In this document: positions 1-5,073 of the stretch, piece after piece
How the letters are laid out: every line of letters begins with the position of its first letter
Position numbering within the stretch: position 1 is the first letter of the stretch
Origin: an uncultured Collinsella sp.
Lineage (GTDB): Bacteria; Actinomycetota; Coriobacteriia; Coriobacteriales; Coriobacteriaceae
Direction of reading: 5' to 3'
Length of the DNA: 5,073 nt
Assembly (NCBI GenBank): GCA_902490325.1
Contig: CABUDJ010000099.1
Span: 1 to 5,073, forward strand
Notes under the pieces: generated by a model
The model's input: the letters and a program-made list of their open reading frames with translations, nothing else
Database searches by the model: none
Told to the model about the DNA's origin: nothing
Program-made: the position numbers and the translations under genes

Positions 1-50
1 CCCATACCCTCGTTCGGTCAGACGCGCCGCCGCTGTTTGTATTTGTGCCG

Positions 51-56
51 TATAAT
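51..56 (+). promoter_or_regulatory. Probable -10 box of the hisS promoter
   Basis: A perfect TATAAT lies 42 bases before the chosen hisS start, which would place transcription initiation near 62-63 and give a leader of about 36 bases. No good -35 hexamer sits 16-18 bases upstream, where the sequence is GC-rich, and there is no TG one base before the box, so this is not a canonical extended -10. The call rests on one hexamer plus its position. Confidence 0.4.
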
Positions 57-84
57 GACCGTTACCTATGACGCGATACAAAAG

Positions 85-91
85 AAAGGTG
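85..91 (+). promoter_or_regulatory. Ribosome binding site of hisS (decides the start)
   Basis: AAAGGTG is the only purine-rich Shine-Dalgarno-like stretch here. It is 7 bases from the ATG at 99 but only 1 base from the in-frame TTG at 93, so it supports ATG 99 as the start. Confidence 0.6.
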
Positions 92-98
92 TTTGCCC

Positions 99-1412
99 AT
101 GCAGGCACAGAAGGCGGAGGGAACCCGCGACCTTATCGGCGCCGAGATGCGCGCCTGGCAAAAGATGCAGCAGATTGCGGCCGGCGTGTTCGAGCCGTTT
201 GGTTTTAAACCCATCGAGACGCCCGCAATCGAGCAGGTGGACGTGTTTGTCCACGGCATCGGCCAGTCGACCGACGTCGTGCGCAAGGAGATGTTCCGCG
301 TGTTTAGCGGCGCCAACCTGGAGCGCGTCTTTGCCGAGGGCACCGACACCAAACTCAAGCCCAAGCAGCGCCTGGCCCTTCGTCCCGAGGGCACGGCCGG
401 TGTGGTGCGCGCCGTCGTCGAGAACAACCTAGTGCCCCAGGGCTCCACGCCGTTTAAGGCCTATTACGCCGAGGCCATGTTCCGTGGCGAGCGTCCCCAG
501 AAGGGCCGCCTGCGCCAGTTCCACCAGGTGGGCATCGAGTGGCTCGGCGCTCCCGATCCGGCGGCAGACGCCGAGTGCATCATCATGCTCATGGAGTTCT
601 ACAAGCACCTGGGCTTCGATCTTTCCAAGCTTCGTCTGCTCATCAACTCGATGGGTGACGCCCAGTGCCGTCCGGCTTATCGCGAGCAGGTTAAGCAGTT
701 CATCCTCGATCACGCCGACGAGATGTGCGATGAGTGCCGCGAGCGCGCCGAGCTTAACCCGCTGCGTGCCTTCGACTGCAAGAACGACCATTGCCGCGAG
801 ATCATGGCCGACGCTCCGCTGATGGGTAACAACCTGTGCGACGAGTGCCGCGAGCACTACGAGCAGGTCAAGCGCTATCTGGATGCTGCCGGTATCGAGT
901 ATGTCGAGGATCCCACCCTGGTGCGTGGTCTGGACTACTACACCCGCACTGTCTTTGAGGTCGAGGCCCCTGGCGCCGGCGTCGGCTCTATCGGCGGCGG
1001 CGGCCGCTATGACGGCCTGGTCGAGCTCGAGGGTGGCAAGCCCACGGCGGGCGTCGGCTTTGCTGTCGGTTTTGAGCGCGCCCTGCTGGCCCTGCAGGCC
1101 TTTGGCAGCGATCTGGGTGCCGAGGAGGCCCCTTGCGTCTATGTCGCCAACGCCGGCAAGGAGCTGCGCCAGAACGTCTTTGCCATTACGCAAGAGCTTC
1201 GCGCCGCAGGCATCGTGACCGAGGCCGACTATCAGGGCCGTTCGCTCAAGGCTCAGTTTAAGCAGGCCGATAAGGTGGGCGCCAAGCTCATCCTGGTCCT
1301 GGGCGGCGACGAGCTTGCCGCCGGCAAGGTCAAGGTGCGCGACATGGAGAGCCATGAAGAGGCCCTTGCCGATCTGGCCAACGTCGTCGAGGCGGTTCGC
1401 GAGCGCCTGTAG
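99..1412 (+). CDS. hisS: Histidyl-tRNA synthetase (HisRS)
   Basis: This cytoplasmic class II synthetase charges tRNA-His with histidine using ATP. The product is 437 residues, within the usual bacterial range of about 420-440. Visible in order are the N-terminal GTRD segment near residue 9, class II motif 1 around 31-46, LRPEGT at 94-99, and motif 2 (FRGER...RQFHQ, 128-143). Next come the family-specific histidine A motif LVRGLDYY (274-281), the glycine-rich GGGGRYDGL (299-307) and motif 3 GVGFAVGFER (318-327). A C-terminal anticodon-binding domain runs from about 345 to the end. The insertion before histidine A holds paired cysteines at 210/213, 227/232 and 247/250. The ATG at 99 is preferred over TTG at 93 because only ATG is correctly spaced from the ribosome binding site. 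The gene ends in TAG, is followed by its own terminator, and shows no frameshift or truncation. Function is known from the family; a metal site is inferred only. Confidence 0.98.
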   Translation: MQAQKAEGTRDLIGAEMRAWQKMQQIAAGVFEPFGFKPIETPAIEQVDVFVHGIGQSTDVVRKEMFRVFSGANLERVFAEGTDTKLKPKQRLALRPEGTAGVVRAVVENNLVPQGSTPFKAYYAEAMFRGERPQKGRLRQFHQVGIEWLGAPDPAADAECIIMLMEFYKHLGFDLSKLRLLINSMGDAQCRPAYREQVKQFILDHADEMCDECRERAELNPLRAFDCKNDHCREIMADAPLMGNNLCDECREHYEQVKRYLDAAGIEYVEDPTLVRGLDYYTRTVFEVEAPGAGVGSIGGGGRYDGLVELEGGKPTAGVGFAVGFERALLALQAFGSDLGAEEAPCVYVANAGKELRQNVFAITQELRAAGIVTEADYQGRSLKAQFKQADKVGAKLILVLGGDELAAGKVKVRDMESHEEALADLANVVEAVRERL

Positions 1413-1469
1413 CGCATCTTTTTGAGCTGCGGACCCGCTAACACGTCCCGCTTGCGCCGAGCGATTGTT

Positions 1470-1509
1470 ACGGGGGTGTTTCGCATTTATGCGGAATGCC
1501 CCCGTTTGT
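1470..1509 (+). terminator. Rho-independent-type terminator after hisS
   Basis: ACGGGGG at 1470-1476 pairs exactly with CCCCCGT at 1499-1505. The stem continues inward through mostly paired positions, with G-T wobbles, to CGC/GCG around a short ATTTAT loop. A weak T-rich tail (TTTGT, 1505-1509) follows. It sits 57 bases after the hisS stop and before the ppc promoter, so it probably separates the two transcripts. The short tail is the weak point. Confidence 0.75.
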
Positions 1510-1523
1510 GTATGCCGTCCACC

Positions 1524-1612
1524 GAGAAATACGACCATTTAGGGCAAAAACCCTTGCAATGCAGAAAATACTTTTGTGTGGTAAAGCGCAATCAGTGTCG
1601 AAAGTATTTCTC
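1524..1612. promoter_or_regulatory. Candidate operator cluster upstream of ppc
   Basis: Three related AT-rich words stand out in a GC-rich background: GAGAAATAC at 1524-1532, AAAATACTTTT at 1565-1575 and GAAAGTATTTCTC at 1600-1612. AAATACTTT (1566-1574) is exactly inverted as AAAGTATTT (1601-1609), and GAGAAATAC is exactly inverted as GTATTTCTC (1604-1612). The third copy overlaps the proposed -35 and spacer of the ppc promoter. This pattern would fit a DNA-binding regulator, but no regulator gene is in view and none can be named. Confidence 0.35.
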
Positions 1613-1625
1613 AAGCGCCTATAAT
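1598..1625 (+). promoter_or_regulatory. Probable ppc promoter
   Basis: A perfect -10 TATAAT at 1620-1625 is preceded, after a 16-base spacer, by TCGAAA (1598-1603), which matches four of six positions of the TTGACA consensus. Initiation would fall near 1632, giving a leader of about 38 bases before the GTG start. Its position downstream of the hisS terminator supports independent transcription of ppc. Confidence 0.6.
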
Positions 1626-1650
1626 GAATACCGCATGTTACGTGCATAGA

Positions 1651-1665
1651 AGGAGGAATGGGAGG
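1651..1665 (+). promoter_or_regulatory. Double Shine-Dalgarno before ppc (start choice)
   Basis: There are two purine-rich blocks, AGGAGG at 1651-1656 and GGAGG at 1661-1665. The first is only 1 base from the in-frame ATG at 1658, too close to serve it, and 13 bases from GTG 1670. The second is 4 bases from GTG 1670, short but workable. Together they favour GTG 1670, while ATG 1658 would add four residues (MGGN). Confidence 0.55.
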
Positions 1666-1669
1666 AAAC

Positions 1670-4483
1670 GTGGCTGAGAACCTAAGCAACCAGTCTGTAC
1701 CCGAAGCCGCGGCGCGCGTCGCTGCCGTGGTCAACCGCCTCGTTAACCGAATCGGCTCGAATGCCGAGTCCAGGGAGCGTCTCGCCGAGATCGAGATCCC
1801 CGAGGAGCTGCGCGACAATCTGGCGTTGTTCCTGCGCCTGGAGCGTCGTGTGCTTAGCGAGTATGATCCTGAGATCGCGGACCTGTTCGACAAAATCCTG
1901 TCGGCCGAGATTGTGGCCAATGCCGGCAACCCCGGTACCCGCGCTGCCGACGAGGCCGTCGACGAGCAGGGCGTGCCCACCGCCGACGAGCCCACTGCCG
2001 TGGCATTTCGTGAGGTCGTCGATTTGATCGACAGTCTGCCGCTCGATAAGCAGCAGGTCATCGTTCGCGCCTTTACGAGCTTCTTCCATCTGGCAAACCT
2101 GTCGGAGGAGAACTACCGTGTGGCGCAGCTGCGCGAGCGCGAGGCCGGTGCGTCGACCGATACCGAGGTCGATCCCGCCAACGAGCTCACCGTCGCCTAT
2201 CACCAGCTGGTGAATGAGCTGGGCGTCGAGGGTGCCAACGAGCTGCTCGACAAGCTCGAGTTCCACCCTGTCTTTACCGCACATCCCACCGAGGCCCGTC
2301 GCAAGGCCGTCGAGGGCAAGATTCGCCGTATCTCCAACCTGCTGGAGGAGCGTCCGCGTCTGGGCGGCTCCGACCTGGTGGAGAACGAGCGCCATATGCT
2401 GCAGGAAATCGACGCCCTGGTGCGTACGAGCCCCATCGCGCTCAAGAAGCCCACGCCGGTCGAGGAAGCCGATACCATCATCGACATCTTCGATAACACG
2501 CTGTTCGACGTCATCCCCGTCATCTATCGTCGTTTTGACGACTGGGTGCTGGGCGACAAGGCCGGTACCGTGCCGCCGCTGTGCCCGGCATTCTTCCATC
2601 CTGGCAGCTGGATCGGCTCCGACCGCGACGGTAACCCCAACGTCACCGCAAAGGTGAGCCGTGAGGTCGCCGCCAAGTATTTCACCCATATGGTGCTCAA
2701 GCTCGAGGACAAGTGCCGCCGCATCGGCCGCAACCTCACGCTCGAGGCCACCTACAGTAAGCCGTCTGCCGAGCTCATCAACCTGTGGAACCATCAGGTT
2801 GAGATGAGCACCCAGTACACGGCCCGCGCCGAGCTGATCTCCGAGCACGAGCCGCATCGCGCCGTCATGCTCGTCATGGCCGACCGTCTGAACGCCACCG
2901 TGCGCCGTATCACCGACACCATGTACCACAGCGCCGATGAGTTCCTGGATGACCTGCGCGTCGTCCAGCGCTCGCTGGCCGCCTGCGGTGCCGTCCGTGC
3001 CGCCTATGGCCCGGTCCAGACCATCATCTGGCAGGTCGAGTCCTTCGGCTTCCACATGGTCGAGATGGAGTTCCGTCAGCACTCCGTGGTGCACGCCCGC
3101 GCCCTCAAGGATATCCACGAGAACGGTATCCATGGCGACCTGCAGCCCATGACGCGCGAGGTCATCGATACCTTCCGCGCTATCGGCTCCATCCAAAAGC
3201 GCTACGGCAAGAAGATGGCGCACCGCTATATTATCTCGTTCACCAAGAGCGCCCAGCATGTGGCCGACGTCTTTGAGCTTGCCCACCTGTCCTTTGCACA
3301 CGAGGAGGATGTCCCCGAGCTCGACGTGATCCCGCTGTTCGAGCAGCTCGAGGACCTCGAGGGCTGCGTCGACGTGCTCGACCAGATGCTTACGCTGCCC
3401 GTGGTGCAAAAGCGCCTTGCCCAGACCAACCGCCGCATGGAGGTCATGCTGGGCTATTCCGACTCCTCCAAGGATGCCGGTCCTACCACGGCCATGCTTG
3501 CGCTGCACTCCGCGCAGGAGCGCATCGCCAAGTGGGCAGAGAAGAACGATATCGACCTGGTGCTCATGCACGGTCGCGGCGGTGCCGTGGGCCGTGGCGG
3601 CGGCCCGGCCAACAAGGCCGTGTTGGCGCAGCCCAAGGGTTCGGTCAACTGCTTCTTTAAGCTCACCGAGCAGGGCGAGGTCATCTTTGCCCGTTACGGC
3701 AACCGCACGCTGGCTCAGCGCCATGTTGAGTCCGTTGCCGCCGCAACGCTTTTGCAGTCGGCCCCGAGTGTCGAGAAGACCAACACCGAGACCACGCAGA
3801 AGTTCTGGGATATGGCCGAGAAGCTCAACGCCGCAAGCCACGAGCGCTATCTGGACCTGCTGAACACCGAGGACTTTACACCGTGGTTCTCGACCGTGAC
3901 GCCGCTGACCGAGGTCGGCTTGCTGCCGATTGGCTCGCGTCCCGCCAAGCGCGGCTTGGGCGCCAAGTCCCTCGACGACCTGCGTACCATTCCGTGGATC
4001 TTCAGCTGGAGCCAGGCGCGCATCAATCTGGCCGCTTGGTACGGCCTGGGTACCGCCTGCGAGCAGTTTGGCGATCTGGACCAGCTTAAGGCTGCCTACC
4101 AGGAGTGGCCGTTCTTCCGCACCTTTATCGACAACATCGAGATGTCGATCGCCAAGACCGACCAGCGCATCGCCAAGATGTATCTGCACCTGGGCGATCG
4201 CCAGGATCTGTCCGAGAAGGTCTTCACCGAGATGCAGCTCACGCGTAAGTGGGTCCTTGCCATCGTCGGTGATGAATGGCCGCTGCAGCGTCGTCGCGTG
4301 CTCGGCTGCGCCGTCCGCGTGCGCAACCCCTACGTCGACGCCCTGTCCATCGCCCAGGTCCGCGCCCTTCGCGAGGTGCGTATGAACCAGGACGAGATGG
4401 CCGAGGAGAAGAAGGCCGAGTACATGAGCCTGATTCTTTCGACTGTGACCGGCGTTTCGGCAGGACTGCAGAACACGGGGTAA
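1670..4483 (+). CDS. ppc: Phosphoenolpyruvate carboxylase (PEPC)
   Basis: This cytoplasmic enzyme carboxylates PEP with bicarbonate to oxaloacetate and phosphate, an anaplerotic step feeding aspartate and the reductive C4 branch. The product is 937 residues from GTG 1670, slightly longer than E. coli PEPC (883). Signatures in order are FTAHPTE (202-208, catalytic His205), SDRDGNPNV (317-325), the FRQHS arginine at 469, GYSDSSKDAG (595-604, catalytic Lys601), the glycine-rich HGRGGAVGRGG loop (634-644, Arg636), GSRPAKRG (755-762) and the terminal QNTG. The residues matching the E. coli aspartate-inhibitor site (R587, K773, R832, N881) appear to be Arg636, Lys829, Arg885 and Asn935, so feedback inhibition by aspartate is likely. 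An acidic, low-complexity segment (about 84-112) before the catalytic core accounts for some of the extra length. The gene has its own promoter, lies alone on its transcript and is intact. No biotin or membrane segments are expected or seen. Confidence 0.98.
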   Translation: MAENLSNQSVPEAAARVAAVVNRLVNRIGSNAESRERLAEIEIPEELRDNLALFLRLERRVLSEYDPEIADLFDKILSAEIVANAGNPGTRAADEAVDEQGVPTADEPTAVAFREVVDLIDSLPLDKQQVIVRAFTSFFHLANLSEENYRVAQLREREAGASTDTEVDPANELTVAYHQLVNELGVEGANELLDKLEFHPVFTAHPTEARRKAVEGKIRRISNLLEERPRLGGSDLVENERHMLQEIDALVRTSPIALKKPTPVEEADTIIDIFDNTLFDVIPVIYRRFDDWVLGDKAGTVPPLCPAFFHPGSWIGSDRDGNPNVTAKVSREVAAKYFTHMVLKLEDKCRRIGRNLTLEATYSKPSAELINLWNHQVEMSTQYTARAELISEHEPHRAVMLVMADRLNATVRRITDTMYHSADEFLDDLRVVQRSLAACGAVRAAYGPVQTIIWQVESFGFHMVEMEFRQHSVVHARALKDIHENGIHGDLQPMTREVIDTFRAIGSIQKRYGKKMAHRYIISFTKSAQHVADVFELAHLSFAHEEDVPELDVIPLFEQLEDLEGCVDVLDQMLTLPVVQKRLAQTNRRMEVMLGYSDSSKDAGPTTAMLALHSAQERIAKWAEKNDIDLVLMHGRGGAVGRGGGPANKAVLAQPKGSVNCFFKLTEQGEVIFARYGNRTLAQRHVESVAAATLLQSAPSVEKTNTETTQKFWDMAEKLNAASHERYLDLLNTEDFTPWFSTVTPLTEVGLLPIGSRPAKRGLGAKSLDDLRTIPWIFSWSQARINLAAWYGLGTACEQFGDLDQLKAAYQEWPFFRTFIDNIEMSIAKTDQRIAKMYLHLGDRQDLSEKVFTEMQLTRKWVLAIVGDEWPLQRRRVLGCAVRVRNPYVDALSIAQVRALREVRMNQDEMAEEKKAEYMSLILSTVTGVSAGLQNTG

Positions 4484-4504
4484 TCGATAGCCCTGTAGTC
4501 GTCC

Positions 4505-4631
4505 GGGCCCGCCATCAGTTTACTTTTAGGCACGTCCTCGGACATGCAAGAAGCCCTCGCTGCGCACTTCGTGCGGCGAGGGCTTCTTGCGTCCTGCGGA
4601 GTGTGCCTAAAAGTAAACTGATGGCGGGCCC
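4505..4631. repeat. 127-base nested palindrome downstream of ppc
   Basis: The outer arms 4505-4533 and 4603-4631 are exact reverse complements over 29 bases, starting GGGCCCGCCATCAG and ending CTGATGGCGGGCCC. Inside, TCC/GGA (4535-4537/4598-4600) and GGAC/GTCC (4540-4543/4591-4594) pair with small bulges. They are followed by a 15-base exact stem (4546-4560/4576-4590) and CGCAC-TTC-GTGCG at the tip (4563-4575). About 56 base pairs form in total. It begins 21 bases after the ppc stop. Such perfect arms suggest either recent origin (a miniature inverted-repeat or REP-like element) or selection for structure. No transposase is present, and no target-site duplication was evident by eye. Confidence 0.9.
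4546..4590. terminator. Likely bidirectional terminator stem for ppc
   Basis: The inner stem of the palindrome, GCAAGAAGCCCTCGC paired with GCGAGGGCTTCTTGC and capped by CGCAC-TTC-GTGCG, resembles a GC-rich terminator with an A-rich start and a T-rich end. Because it is symmetrical it would look the same on both strands. The T tract is only TTCTT and is interrupted, so termination strength is uncertain. It is the best terminator candidate within 110 bases of the ppc stop. Confidence 0.5.
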
Positions 4632-4675
4632 TGCGATGTCCGGTCTTCAGTGGATTACTGCTGGGGGAATAATGG

Positions 4676-4746
4676 CGCGCTTCGCGCGTTTGGAAAGGGC
4701 TTCGTGCTGCGGAGTGCATTCAGAGGGAAACCCATCGAGCCCCTTC
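4676..4746 (+). repeat. Degenerate direct copy of the palindrome's right half
   Basis: CGCGC-TTC-GCGCG (4676-4688) parallels CGCAC-TTC-GTGCG (4563-4575). It is followed, as in the upstream element, by GGGCTTC (4697-4703 versus 4580-4586) and then an identical CTGCGGAGTG (4707-4716 versus 4594-4603). Both blocks span 41 bases and lie 113 bases apart, with a compensating 4-base shift in the middle. The similarity weakens afterwards (shared AAAC..AT.G). The left arm needed to make a hairpin is absent. Confidence 0.45.
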
Positions 4747-4798
4747 GTCCTCGGTTTTCGGCGGATCAGCCGCTGGGTGAGGGTGGTGCTTGGGGCGA

Positions 4799-4885
4799 CG
4801 TGCAAAAAACGGAGTTTTCAGCAGCCAAAGATTGATGCATAAGGCCATAGCCGGCTTTCGCTGCCTTTGTTGATGCTTTTGCACG
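4799..4885. repeat. Composite inverted repeat, possible structured RNA or repeat element
   Basis: CGTGCAAAA (4799-4807) is exactly inverted as TTTTGCACG (4877-4885). Within it, GCAGCCAAAG (4821-4830) pairs with CTTTCGCTGC (4855-4864) with one mismatch, and GGC-CATA-GCC (4843-4852) can close the tip. The internal loops on the two sides are near-equal (13 and 12 bases). The layered pairing suggests a folded transcript or a palindromic repeat unit. There is no clear T tract and no family was recognised. Confidence 0.45.
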
Positions 4886-4972
4886 ACGATTGGGCTTTGG
4901 CGACGATCATATATGGCTGGTTTCTCGCCGCATGCTATCCAGATGGGTCGAGTCATGAGGACTATCTACCTT

Positions 4973-5001
4973 TTGAAAGATTTTTGGCACCAAAATCTTA
5001 T
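4973..5001 (+). promoter_or_regulatory. Promoter-like pair with a palindrome in its spacer
   Basis: TTGAAA (4973-4978, five of six consensus positions) and TCTTAT (4996-5001, four of six) are separated by exactly 17 bases. The spacer is almost filled by an imperfect palindrome, AGATTTTTGG then CA then CCAAAATCT (4978-4998), with one extra T on the left. Initiation would fall near 5008, so the product lies beyond the window. A regulator could bind the palindrome, but none is identified. Confidence 0.4.
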
Positions 5002-5073
5002 CCCGCGATGCTGAATACGGTCGCGCGCGCAGACGTGGTGTAAGAGTGTCCTGAGGTCCGTCGCTGCAAGTCC

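Larger units (their letters stand above)
4632..5073. other. Non-coding, structure-rich spacer
   Basis: No convincing gene was found in these 442 bases. The frames that stay open are short, low in recognisable motifs, and carry poor or absent ribosome binding sites. The stretch holds a degenerate copy of part of the upstream palindrome (4676-4746), a composite inverted repeat (4799-4885) and a promoter-like pair near the right edge (4973-5001). Nothing recognisable as tRNA, rRNA or CRISPR was seen. Confidence 0.6.

Noticed and set aside
93..98. TTG at 93 as an upstream hisS start
   Set aside because: Only 1 base from the ribosome binding site, whereas ATG 99 has the normal 7-base spacing.
1403..1424. 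GCGC-CTGTA-GCGC followed by CTTTTT at the hisS stop as a terminator
   Set aside because: The stem is only 4 bp and partly coding; the hairpin at 1470-1505 is far stronger.
429..1538. Minus-strand open frame of 369 codons across hisS
   Set aside because: Same codon-bias shadow effect; it runs through the hisS terminator and has no recognisable domain.
1541..1554. Small AGGG-CAAAAA-CCCT hairpin between hisS and ppc
   Set aside because: A 4-base stem is expected by chance and it has no T tract or flanking support.
1682..4189. Very long open frame (835 codons) on the minus strand inside ppc
   Set aside because: It is the mirror of a GC-rich coding sequence with strong third-position bias, which leaves the antisense frame free of stops. 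The peptide has no recognisable motifs, and the + strand carries all the PEPC signatures.
4672..4842. Possible 56-residue + strand protein (starts MARFARLER, ends QQPKIDA) preceded by GGGGG
   Set aside because: The GGGGG is a poor and close (4-base) ribosome binding site. The peptide is arginine-rich with no motif, and the frame crosses the degenerate repeat and part of the composite inverted repeat. More likely non-coding.
4720..4956. Possible 78-residue minus-strand protein
   Set aside because: No well-spaced ribosome binding site, unusual composition rich in Pro, Arg, Lys and His, and overlap with structured repeats.
5008..5043. 11-codon leader peptide starting at ATG 5008
   Set aside because: The ATG coincides with the predicted transcription start and there is no ribosome binding site, so it is not supported.

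Overview
The window comes from a GC-rich, GC-biased bacterial chromosome. The style of the two proteins and the hairpin-rich spacers suggest a coriobacterium (Actinomycetota), most likely Collinsella or a close relative. That assignment is an inference from recalled protein style and is not proven by a marker gene.

Layout, all on the + strand. Positions 1-98 hold a promoter-like -10 box and a ribosome binding site. Next is hisS (99-1412), a complete histidyl-tRNA synthetase with a cysteine-rich insertion. A spacer of about 257 bases follows, with a strong hairpin terminator (1470-1509) and a separate promoter for the next gene. That promoter is accompanied by repeated, partly inverted AAATACTTT-type words that look like regulator sites. 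Then comes ppc (1670-4483), a complete phosphoenolpyruvate carboxylase with its catalytic residues and aspartate-inhibitor residues in place. Both genes are intact. They appear to be separate transcription units with no shared pathway: hisS serves protein synthesis, while ppc makes oxaloacetate from PEP and bicarbonate for the TCA-branch and aspartate pools.

The last ~590 bases (4484-5073) have no convincing gene but are rich in structure. There is a 127-base, almost fully self-complementary hairpin (4505-4631) with exact 29-base outer arms and a nested terminator-like stem. A degenerate direct copy of its right half lies at 4676-4746. A second composite inverted repeat lies at 4799-4885. At the right edge, a promoter-like -35/-10 pair (4973-5001) carries a palindrome in its spacer, pointing to a transcript that starts at the window edge and runs out of view.

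No clear new multi-gene system is present. The most interesting material is the non-coding palindromic sequence downstream of ppc, which may belong to a genomic repeat family, and the possible operator sites of ppc.
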